From UBA5359 sp002410925 [NCBI: bacterium UBP13_UBA5359] (GTDB taxonomy: Bacteria > UBP13 > UBA5359), in NCBI GenBank assembly GCA_002410925.1, contig DHPR01000028.1, forward strand, positions 1 to 20,676: a DNA stretch of 20,676 bases, in the 5' to 3' direction. The notes beneath the pieces were generated by a model. It saw only the letters and a program-made list of their open reading frames with translations, did no database searches and had not been told where the DNA came from. The first letter of the stretch is position 1. Every line of letters begins with the position of its first letter. Of this stretch, positions 7,021-14,076 are shown one piece after another. The translations under genes were made by a program, and so were the position numbers.

Positions 7021-9605
7021 TTCAGCACCGCCTTAAAAGATAGGGAGCCGCCGGCATTCGGTTCCACTTGAGATAAAACCCATCTTACAGTTCTGGTGGC
7101 GGCCTCATAAGCGCCGCCGCTGCCGGCAACATACTGAAGGTCTGAATTCAGGCTATCCTTAATCTCAACATTCAAAGCCGGCTGCACGCCGGTATTTCGG
7201 TAATTAAGCGTATACGTCAACGTCTCTCCGGGCGATGCCTGAACCTTATCCACCATCTTATCTACTCTTATCTGCGGTTGCCCGGCAGCCTGCCCATAGA
7301 TTGTGCCATCGGCATAACGGCGCCACTTTCCATCCGGGAAGAGCCAATAATATCCTGCCATATCACCTGACCCCATATATGACACGGTTACAGGAAGACC
7401 GTAACTGTCGACAAATGCATTCATCTTCTTTCTTCTGGCGGCAACTGCAGCATCGCGCCAATTGGGATTGCTGCTATAGAACTTTGCCTGACCACCACGT
7501 GTATAAAAATCTGTATCTGCAACCACCAGCGCGGGATCGTGCTCCCAATACGGACCGATGCCGGAATCCACTTCCTGGCTATAGAGTAATCCATAACTCT
7601 GAAGTTCACGAGCCATAGCCCAGTAAAAGGCTTCAGTAAGAGCTACCGGCTGAGAGACATCCCTGTTACGATAATACCAATCATCGTTATTGCCCTCATT
7701 CATCACCAGAGCAGCATCGAAATAATACCCATCTATACCGGTTATTTTGCCGTTTTTGTCCTTAAAAGCGAAGTATTTCATCCGCTCCAGCATATAATCG
7801 TAGAAACCCTTCCAACTGCCGCTGAGATTATCGATATAAGCGTTATTAAAAGTGAGCGGTTCATAATCCGCCGTCAGCTTGCCGGAATTATTATCCATAA
7901 AGGAGGTAATATTTCCGCCGATTATCTCGGTCAGCAGGCTGTATCGCTGAGAAGCCGGATCATGACGATATATCCTGTAGCCTGCGGCACCATTTACCTG
8001 TCCCCAGACGAGCCTGGCGGCGTATTGCCCGCTGCCGGCAGGCATAGTCAGGGATACCGTCACAGGGGTAGAATCACCGCGGTAGCCGCTGGTGGTCACC
8101 TTGTAGGAAAGCGTACTGCCTGCGGCAAAGCCGAGTGAGCCTTGAACAGCAGAGATGGAAAGAGATGATGGAGGTGGCAGAGGTACCTGCGCCCAGGTTG
8201 CTGTGCCCCTGCCGATAGTTCCCGCAAAAGGGTAACCCCTGGCCAGAGAGTAGGCATCACGACCGAACCACAAGGATTTATCGGTGGTACCATCCGCCTT
8301 CTCCACCATCCAGTCACGCTGAATGCAAAGCGGAGAGTAACCATATATGCCGGCCGGAGCCATCCATGCAACGACTTTTACGCCGGCAGCATGAGCAACG
8401 GCGGTAAAGTAACGCAAACCGGCCTCCCCGCCTATCCAGGGAGGAACTTCATACATCACCGGATGGCAGCTACGGTTGTTATAATAGAGCCATGGCTCAA
8501 TAAAGATTATCCTGTAACCGTAGGAACCGATGAATTCGGGATTCGACCGGCCATCAGCCAGAAAGGGCTTAAGATAACGATCGGCCATGGCATATAGATC
8601 CTGAGATGGGTTGGACCCGTTGTAAATCGTGCCCTGTATATCTATCTGGAAGGCATCCCCCAGAAACTGACGAGCCAGACCGACTTGCTTCTCCCAGCGC
8701 ATTTTCAAAGCATCATTCACCTGTCGCACTATATCGGCACTGCCCCCACGATCATCAAGAAACCACATCTGTGCCGGCAGCGTTATCCTGCCGCTTCTAT
8801 AGCCGGCATCTATCCTTGTCCAGGACAGATAATATTCTCCGCCTCTGTTCTCTCCTATGCCGTACCATACCGGCTCCCCAGCCCAATTTCTACCACGAAA
8901 TGAAGGTGTGCTAAGCCCACTGAAGGCATTGCCGTTATCTACCCATTTGGAGCCGGGAACACTTATCAGCATACCGTATGGCGTATTGAGGAAATTAGGC
9001 GTCAGCAGGCTACAACCAGAAAGAGCAGAACCGGGACGCATATAGCTCTCAATATTCACATTTCCCAGCGCTCGGGCATGAGCATCGACAATGTACCTTC
9101 TGGAAACGCCCTTCAGCACGCGGTCCCCCACCACCAGACTTTCGCCGGCAAAGAGAAGTTGAAAATCCAATGGTTCATCCATCGTCCCACCGATCATGTT
9201 GAAAGCAACCGTATCGCCGCTTACCTGAAAGCCGGTATATTTTGAAGGGCGGCCTATCGAGGTACTGACCTGCCAGCGAGACTCCGTAGAGGGCCATGTC
9301 ATTAAAGTTACGCCCTTATCGGTGTATATCTGCAGCAGCGACAAAACTTCATTGGATGTGGCGCCCACTCTTGCCCTCCAGCCGTTATCAAAGGTGATTT
9401 CGTAAAGCGCCTTGCCGCCCGCGCTCAAATCAACGACCCCCGCCGCCATTACGGCGGAGGCCGTTGCTATTATCCATAGCAGAGCTATGAGAAGGCATAG
9501 AGGCATCCGCCTGCGCTCTGCAAGCTTCGGCGCGGCAGGCCTGCCGAATGTCACTGCACGTAAGCCTGCTCTTTCATTCTGCACTCTACACTCCACCTTC
9601 CACAT
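7017..9605 (-). CDS. Secreted glycoside-hydrolase-like protein with inserted Fn3-like segment and C-terminal DUF11
   Basis: This 862-residue ORF is predicted to be exported (hydrophobic signal at about 34-54 ending ASAVMAA). Residues about 60-310 form a beta-rich N-terminal region. From about 335 a barrel-like region resembles alpha-galactosidase-type (GH36/GH27/GH31-like) proteins: IIFIEPW, GLRYFTAVAHAAGVKVVAWMAP, then GIDGYYFDAAL and LLYSQEVDSG. Asp630 and Glu678 (or Asp680) are candidate catalytic acids, by analogy only. An Fn3-like segment (about 478-585, VWGQVNGAAGYRIYRHD) interrupts the barrel. A DUF11 domain (about 780-862, ASPGETLTYTLNYRNTG) closes the protein. Substrate unknown; glycan hydrolysis or transfer linked to the adjacent EPS genes is inferred. 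The start is uncertain: 9605 is 4 nt after the preceding stop with AGGTGA about 10 nt upstream, but residues 1-33 are encoded by a dispersed repeat. A start at 9506 would give 829 residues, though its signal peptide would lose the RRR charge. Confidence 0.75.
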   Translation of the reverse strand: MWKVECRVQNERAGLRAVTFGRPAAPKLAERRRMPLCLLIALLWIIATASAVMAAGVVDLSAGGKALYEITFDNGWRARVGATSNEVLSLLQIYTDKGVTLMTWPSTESRWQVSTSIGRPSKYTGFQVSGDTVAFNMIGGTMDEPLDFQLLFAGESLVVGDRVLKGVSRRYIVDAHARALGNVNIESYMRPGSALSGCSLLTPNFLNTPYGMLISVPGSKWVDNGNAFSGLSTPSFRGRNWAGEPVWYGIGENRGGEYYLSWTRIDAGYRSGRITLPAQMWFLDDRGGSADIVRQVNDALKMRWEKQVGLARQFLGDAFQIDIQGTIYNGSNPSQDLYAMADRYLKPFLADGRSNPEFIGSYGYRIIFIEPWLYYNNRSCHPVMYEVPPWIGGEAGLRYFTAVAHAAGVKVVAWMAPAGIYGYSPLCIQRDWMVEKADGTTDKSLWFGRDAYSLARGYPFAGTIGRGTATWAQVPLPPPSSLSISAVQGSLGFAAGSTLSYKVTTSGYRGDSTPVTVSLTMPAGSGQYAARLVWGQVNGAAGYRIYRHDPASQRYSLLTEIIGGNITSFMDNNSGKLTADYEPLTFNNAYIDNLSGSWKGFYDYMLERMKYFAFKDKNGKITGIDGYYFDAALVMNEGNNDDWYYRNRDVSQPVALTEAFYWAMARELQSYGLLYSQEVDSGIGPYWEHDPALVVADTDFYTRGGQAKFYSSNPNWRDAAVAARRKKMNAFVDSYGLPVTVSYMGSGDMAGYYWLFPDGKWRRYADGTIYGQAAGQPQIRVDKMVDKVQASPGETLTYTLNYRNTGVQPALNVEIKDSLNSDLQYVAGSGGAYEAATRTVRWVLSQVEPNAGGSLSFKAVLK
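9509..9540. repeat. Dispersed palindromic repeat, copy B, inside the hydrolase-like N-terminus
   Basis: These 32 bases match 6066-6097 at 29 of 32 positions. The stem is GCCTGC (9509-9514) against GCAGGC (9535-9540), and GCAGGCCTGC follows as a further palindrome. Read in the minus-strand frame, the copy encodes part of the stretch around GRPAAPKLAERRR just before the hydrophobic signal core of the hydrolase-like protein. Confidence 0.7.
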
Positions 9606-9609
9606 CAGT

Positions 9610-10449
9610 TTATTTCACCTGCACCTGGAAAGCTACCGTACCGGTACCGCCTGCAGCCACGCTGCCGATCCGGATCACCAGTTTACCGACGGCGTCCGGC
9701 TGAACCTGATGAGCAACACCATTCAGTTTCAGGCTGCCGGGAATATAAGAACTGTTGAGCGGAATCGTATCGGTCAGCACCACTTCATCCGCAGCCAGAC
9801 TACCCTTATTCGTATACGTTATCGTATAGGTGAGTGTTTCACCCATCGTAGCATCAGCTTTATCCACACGTTTATCAAGAGTCATTGAAGCCCGCCGCAG
9901 GTTCAAAAGAATCGCAACCGAAGCGGTTTTATTAACATCTCCGACGGATTTAGCCACCATATTGAGAGTATCGCTATCGCCGTCGACCGCATCTTCAGCC
10001 ACTGTCACTACAATAAAGAGCTTTTGAACGGCATCGGCAGCCAGGATATCCGTTTTAAGAAGCGGTACTCTCTCTCCATCCTGCAATATGCCGTCTCCAT
10101 TAACGTCAGCATAAACCGATAGCGGCCAAAGTTTTCCCGTAGCAGCGGAAAGGCTAAAACTATCCGGGCCATTGCCGGTATTGGTCAGACTGATTACCAG
10201 CAATGTCTCGGAGCCTGTCTGCACATCCGCCGAGTTTTTTTCCGCTATCATTGCCACTCCGTAGCTTTGAAGAACGCTGGTAGCTACAGAGTTGGATACG
10301 GCGGAATAATGCACCCCCTCTCCGGAAGAGTATGAAATGCTTGCCTGGTTGGTAATAGAGGTGCCAACCGGTATACCGGCCGCTTCTATTGTTATACTAG
10401 TCACCACAACTAACAAGATAGTGAAAAAACAGGACCTTAAGTACCGCAT
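9610..10449 (-). CDS. Secreted DUF11-domain protein with EF-hand-like calcium loop
   Basis: This 279-residue exported protein has a signal peptide (about 1-24, ending IEAA). Its first part (about 25-185) begins with the NQASISYSSGEG pattern common at the N-terminus of DUF11-type surface proteins. It contains DVNGDGILQDGE (115-126), which fits the canonical EF-hand/dockerin-type calcium loop D-x-N-x-D-G-x5-E. A DUF11 domain follows (about 190-279), with VDKADATMGETLTYTITYTNKG and the TDTIP motif. That domain aligns by eye with the C-terminal domain of the next gene, and both proteins stop right after the final beta strand. The ATG at 10449 has GGGGGAAGG upstream. It is the first gene of the secreted cassette, 4 nt ahead of the hydrolase-like ORF, and likely has a structural or scaffold role at the surface. 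No enzymatic motif is seen. Confidence 0.82.
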   Translation of the reverse strand: MRYLRSCFFTILLVVVTSITIEAAGIPVGTSITNQASISYSSGEGVHYSAVSNSVATSVLQSYGVAMIAEKNSADVQTGSETLLVISLTNTGNGPDSFSLSAATGKLWPLSVYADVNGDGILQDGERVPLLKTDILAADAVQKLFIVVTVAEDAVDGDSDTLNMVAKSVGDVNKTASVAILLNLRRASMTLDKRVDKADATMGETLTYTITYTNKGSLAADEVVLTDTIPLNSSYIPGSLKLNGVAHQVQPDAVGKLVIRIGSVAAGGTGTVAFQVQVK

Positions 10450-10463
10450 ATGCCTTCCCCCAT

Positions 10464-10488
10464 ATAAAAAGATAGATTTTACCTATCT
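10464..10488 (-). terminator. Weak hairpin plus T-run between the sugar transferase and the secreted cassette
   Basis: On the minus strand AGATAG (10488-10483), a 7-nt loop and CTATCT (10475-10470) are followed by TTTT. The form is that of an intrinsic terminator, but the 6-bp stem holds only two G-C pairs, so termination would be partial at best. It may lower expression of the secreted genes relative to the glycan locus. Confidence 0.3.
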
Positions 10489-10531
10489 ATTCTATACGGA
10501 GACATAGATACCCTTTTGATCTGCCGGATGA

Positions 10532-11200
10532 TCAATATGCACCGCGTCCGTGCAATACGGCGGGCAAGGTAAGAAGAAGAATTCTACAGTCTTGCCAGAT
10601 TGACTGATTATCTATGTATTGAAGGTCCAGACGCACCCAATCATCAAAGCTGAGTTCATTGCGACCGCTTATCTGCCAGATGCAAGTAATGCCCGGCATG
10701 ACACTTAAGCGTCTTAATTGCCAATCCTCATACTGTTCCACTTCCGACGGCAATGGCGGGCGGGGACCTACCAGGCTCATCTCCCCTTTAAGAACGTTAA
10801 AAAGCTGGGGCAATTCATCTATACTTAATTTCCTTATAACGCGACCTACCCTGGTGATACGAGGGTCATTCCGTATCTTGAATACCGGGCCGTCAAGCTC
10901 GTTAAGATGGCTGACCTCCTGCAATCTCGCATCAGCATCAGGCACCATCGATCTGAACTTCAATATATTGAAGAATCTGCCGTTCATGCCGACCCTTGTC
11001 TGGCGGTAGAGTATGGGACCTCTATCCTCCAGATATATGATCAGACCGGCCAACAGCAAGAGCGGAGAGAGCAACAGCAACAGAGTTGCCGATACAGTGA
11101 GATCCAGCAGTCGCTTGGTATAGCCGTATACCATACAATCTTCACGTTCACCAATCAGATCGCCCCATATTTCCTTATCCTTTACCGGCATTTCCTCCAT
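10532..11200 (-). CDS. Initiating phosphoglycosyltransferase (bacterial sugar transferase, WbaP/WcaJ type, short form)
   Basis: This 222-residue monotopic membrane enzyme transfers a sugar 1-phosphate from a nucleotide sugar to undecaprenyl phosphate, the first step of repeat-unit synthesis. It has the basic KRLLD start (29-33), a single reentrant hydrophobic segment (about 35-57), LKFRSM (80-85), the catalytic Asp-Glu pair in SIDELPQ (D128-E129), the GEMSLVGPRP block (139-148) and PGITCIWQISGR (169-180). Only the catalytic domain is present; the four-helix N-terminal domain and CoA-binding-like region of long WbaP/WcaJ enzymes are absent, as in PglC/PssY-like forms. AGAGG lies 6 nt upstream of the ATG at 11200. 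The donor sugar cannot be told from sequence. It is the last gene of the glycan locus, 22 nt after the winged-helix-like gene. Confidence 0.93.
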   Translation of the reverse strand: MEEMPVKDKEIWGDLIGEREDCMVYGYTKRLLDLTVSATLLLLLSPLLLLAGLIIYLEDRGPILYRQTRVGMNGRFFNILKFRSMVPDADARLQEVSHLNELDGPVFKIRNDPRITRVGRVIRKLSIDELPQLFNVLKGEMSLVGPRPPLPSEVEQYEDWQLRRLSVMPGITCIWQISGRNELSFDDWVRLDLQYIDNQSIWQDCRILLLTLPAVLHGRGAY

Positions 11201-11222
11201 GCTCAGCCTCTCATCTTCATAT

Positions 11223-11606
11223 TTAAACCGCGTTCTTTACCGCTGAATCATTCCTTAATAGGGTACAGATAATCTTGAGTCTCTCTATATAATCATTGTA
11301 GGAAGAGATGAAGCTCTCTACTCTCTTTCTGGCTGACTCATCGCTGCCATAGCGATAAAGCGTCTTTACTTTCTGATTGCAAATGGATTTTTCTATTATT
11401 CCCTTCAAGACGAGTTCTTCCAGCTCGAAGGCCAGAATCTCTATGCTTCTTCCCATGAAAACCGATATCTCTTCCAAGTCGTACCATGTGCAAGGCTTAT
11501 CATGGAAATATATGATAAGATCCAGCTTGATCAGAGAATTAGCTGTTTCCGTCAGAAACAGCTGTACGTTTTCATCCTTGAGCATCATCAATTTATCTGT
11601 TGACAT
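11223..11606 (-). CDS. Small protein, possible winged-helix regulator embedded in the glycan locus
   Basis: This 127-residue soluble protein has no recognised family. Its middle (LDLIIYFHDKPCTWYDLEEISVFMGRS...ELEELVLKGIIEK...LYRY) fits a helix-turn-helix followed by a wing, as in ArsR/MarR-like or effector-side winged helices; the C-terminal third is a charged helix (ESFISSYNDYIERLKIICTLLRND) suited to dimerisation. This is a pattern-based inference. The start at 11606 is chosen because GGAGGAGGA lies about 10 nt upstream; the same ORF runs to 11630, where no ribosome-binding site is visible. It sits between the GT4 gene (90 nt away) and the sugar transferase (22 nt away), all on one strand, so it may regulate the locus or modulate the transferase. 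Confidence 0.65.
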   Translation of the reverse strand: MSTDKLMMLKDENVQLFLTETANSLIKLDLIIYFHDKPCTWYDLEEISVFMGRSIEILAFELEELVLKGIIEKSICNQKVKTLYRYGSDESARKRVESFISSYNDYIERLKIICTLLRNDSAVKNAV

Positions 11607-11696
11607 CCGAGCTGGTTCCTCCTCCGGCATACCCGGTAAAAAGAGGAGATGCAGAATTTATGCCAGAGGCATTCGCCGGCCCGAAATCTGAAGTTT

Positions 11697-12917
11697 TTAA
11701 TCTGAAGATTGCCCGCCTGAAGAAGCGACAATGGCGGTGAAAGCATTCTCCCAATCATTCAGTACCATCTCCCAATCATAGTTATTATTATAAAAATCCA
11801 GCACCTCATCTGCAGATGGGTACCTGGAGCGATGGGCGAAGAAATCCGCCATCCCCTCTGCCAGTATGTGGGGAGATAAACCTTTAAAAAGCAACCGCTT
11901 ATCCAGGGAACCTATAAGCTCTCTATTCCCGCCGACGGGTGTTCCCATTACAGGTGTGCCGTTCATCATGGCTTGTAACGAAACCAGCCCGAAGCCTTCA
12001 AGCTCCAAAGAGGGCATGGCAACCAGGTCTGCTGCTCTCAAATAGAGCGCCAACTTATCTTCAGGTATAAACCCTTCCAGACGGGCTATACTATCCAGTC
12101 CGTGCCTGGATATCAGCCGCTGTAATTCTGCTTGGCTCTCCCCTCGCCCCCCGATAATTAGATGTATATTCGATAAAGAGCGTCGCAGCGGCAACATCGC
12201 TTCAATAAGAATATCCAATCCCATGCGTGGCGACAAACGCCTGACGGTAAATATGATCTGTCTGTCCTTTGCCAAACCCAGCCGGCGCCTGGCTTCATAT
12301 TTGGTAAGATGAACAGCGGTTGATTCCGGTTTTATACCACCCTTCATAACCATAACATTAAGGCCGGAGCCGTGAATACGGCGCAAGGTTTCTCTGGAAA
12401 AATTACTGAGGACCAATATTTGGCGGCACCGCCTTAGAAGCCTGCCCTCCATAGCACGACGCAGGCGATAAGAAATCCTAATTCTCGCCTGCTGCAAAGG
12501 CTTCTTATCTATCCCTCTGAGCGTAGAAAGATACTCCTCGCACCAAGGCCCTTGAAAGGTATATATCAAAGGAACCTTGATTAAAGAAGCCGCCGGCATC
12601 GGAATAGAGGCTACGGACGGCCAGGCAAAATGATAATTAATGAAATCCCACCGTTCTCCACTTAAAGAAAGCATCAGCTGCCGCAGGGCCATAACCAAAC
12701 GCAATTGGCTTGCCGGACCTTTATCAGCATCACCGTAGCGCCAAAGCGTAAATCCGTCCAGAAGCTCTCTTTCCGGCAGACCGAAAGATACTTTGGGAAC
12801 CAGGACATCCACTCTATGTCCACGAGCCGAGAGTCCTTCTGCCATATCATGTAAAAAACGCCAGCTGCCGCCTGTCTTATCAGGATATACGGCATCTCCC
12901 AGCATCATAATCCTCAA
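11697..12917 (-). CDS. GT4-family glycosyltransferase with altered E-x7-E motif (TTG start)
   Basis: This 406-residue cytoplasmic GT-B enzyme is predicted to transfer a sugar from a nucleotide donor onto the growing lipid-linked glycan. The N-terminal half has the acceptor-side KTGGSWR loop. The C-terminal half has TVRRLSPRMGLDILIEA (about 224-240) and the donor-site region GGRGE to EGFGLVSLQAM (to about 317). The usual E-x7-E pair reads E307...Q315: the second Glu, which normally contacts the donor sugar or ribose, is Gln (CAA), one base from Glu. Activity or donor choice may differ. Translation starts at TTG 12917: a perfect AAGGAGGTGA (12924-12933) lies 6 nt upstream inside the preceding gene, and the next ATG (12908) would be 15 nt away. 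It overlaps the upstream GT4 gene by 38 bp. Donor and acceptor are unknown. Confidence 0.9.
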   Translation of the reverse strand: MRIMMLGDAVYPDKTGGSWRFLHDMAEGLSARGHRVDVLVPKVSFGLPERELLDGFTLWRYGDADKGPASQLRLVMALRQLMLSLSGERWDFINYHFAWPSVASIPMPAASLIKVPLIYTFQGPWCEEYLSTLRGIDKKPLQQARIRISYRLRRAMEGRLLRRCRQILVLSNFSRETLRRIHGSGLNVMVMKGGIKPESTAVHLTKYEARRRLGLAKDRQIIFTVRRLSPRMGLDILIEAMLPLRRSLSNIHLIIGGRGESQAELQRLISRHGLDSIARLEGFIPEDKLALYLRAADLVAMPSLELEGFGLVSLQAMMNGTPVMGTPVGGNRELIGSLDKRLLFKGLSPHILAEGMADFFAHRSRYPSADEVLDFYNNNYDWEMVLNDWENAFTAIVASSGGQSSD

Positions 12918-14076
12918 GGCAGCTCACCTCCTTGTATACTCTCTCTATGCCGGCTACCATCCTGTCGGCTGTAAAGCGGCGCAGGGCTGTCCGGCGCCCC
13001 TGCTCCCCTATAGATACGGCTTCATCAGGATGGTTCAACATCCAGGATATCCGTTCTGCTAAAGACCCGGAATTACCCGTTCTGAAAAGCAGACCATCCA
13101 CTCCATCATTTATCATCTCGGAAGGGCCGCCCAAATCAGAGGCGATCACCGGGCACCCTGCCAGCATGCTCTCGGCTACCACCAGGCCGAACGGCTCAGG
13201 CAGCACTGAAGCATGAACAGAGATATCGAGAGAGCTATAAACGGATGATGTATCAGGAAGATAACCTGTAAAGAGAACCTGTTCATTCAATCCTGAATTC
13301 AATGCCATCTCCCCTATTCTGCGGCGATAGTCATCCTCACCGAATAGGACGCCTCCGATGACAGGAAAGAGAACATCCTCTCTCTTTAAACGTGAAGCGG
13401 CTTCCAGAAAGATATGCTGCCCCTTCCATGGAGATATTCGCCCCACCATGCCGACAATATGGCTGAACCGTTCACTTTGCGTAAAGACTACAGGCGTATT
13501 TGAGGCCTTATCACTGCTTTCACCTGCGGCACACCCATTGTAAACTACGCGTATGCGCTCTGCCGAAATACCCCCTGCTATCAGAGCTTTGCGTACCGCC
13601 TGAGAAACGGCGATAATACGTGTTGCGTAACGGCTGGCATTGTGAAGCAATAATCTTATCTGTTGCCGGCTGAAGAACTCCGGCAAGAGCAGATCATGCA
13701 TATGCCATACGACAGGAATACCATAGGATACGGCAGCCCGGCTGAGAAGATGCGCCTTGTTGGAGTTGGTATGCAATATATCCGGTTTTACCCGAGATAA
13801 CATGCGCCTGAGGGTCTTCAAGGCCAACAGATAATCCCTGCCGGCTTTTACCAGGTTGATAAAACCGCCTTCATCCTTATGCAGACCGAAAAAGCCCGGC
13901 AGGTCAAGCTCTGCTATATCAGCCCCGGCAGTTGCAGCCTGCTCTGCCAGCAAACCCGGAGGAAGAGCTACTACCGGACGATAGCGAGTTTTATCCAAAC
14001 CGCGTAGAAGATTGAGCAATACCACCTCACCCCCGCCCAGCACGCCGACATGGTCAAGAAAGAGTATGGTCTTCAA
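12880..14076 (-). CDS. GT4-family glycosyltransferase (TTG start)
   Basis: This 398-residue GT-B glycosyltransferase opens with VGVLGGGEVVLLNLL, the Gly-rich acceptor-side loop, and HTNSNKAHLL. It then has the GMVGRISPWKGQHIFLEAA strand-helix unit (about 209-227) and an intact E-x7-E motif (EPFGLVVAE, E294/E302) followed by SDLGGPSEMI. It probably adds one sugar of the repeat unit in the cytoplasm. The start is TTG at 14076, overlapping the stop of the upstream GT4 gene by 4 bp (TTGA); AAGGA lies 9 nt upstream and no early in-frame ATG exists. Its 3' end contains the ribosome-binding site for the next GT4 gene. Specificity cannot be assigned. Confidence 0.92.
   Translation of the reverse strand: MKTILFLDHVGVLGGGEVVLLNLLRGLDKTRYRPVVALPPGLLAEQAATAGADIAELDLPGFFGLHKDEGGFINLVKAGRDYLLALKTLRRMLSRVKPDILHTNSNKAHLLSRAAVSYGIPVVWHMHDLLLPEFFSRQQIRLLLHNASRYATRIIAVSQAVRKALIAGGISAERIRVVYNGCAAGESSDKASNTPVVFTQSERFSHIVGMVGRISPWKGQHIFLEAASRLKREDVLFPVIGGVLFGEDDYRRRIGEMALNSGLNEQVLFTGYLPDTSSVYSSLDISVHASVLPEPFGLVVAESMLAGCPVIASDLGGPSEMINDGVDGLLFRTGNSGSLAERISWMLNHPDEAVSIGEQGRRTALRRFTADRMVAGIERVYKEVSCLEDYDAGRCRIS
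12924..12933 (-). promoter_or_regulatory. Perfect Shine-Dalgarno fixing a TTG start
   Basis: The minus strand reads AAGGAGGTGA, fully complementary to the 16S rRNA tail, 6 nt before TTG at 12917. It lies inside the coding end of the upstream GT4 gene, so it also encodes residues of that protein (KEV). It explains initiation at a weak codon and indicates translational coupling. Confidence 0.8.
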
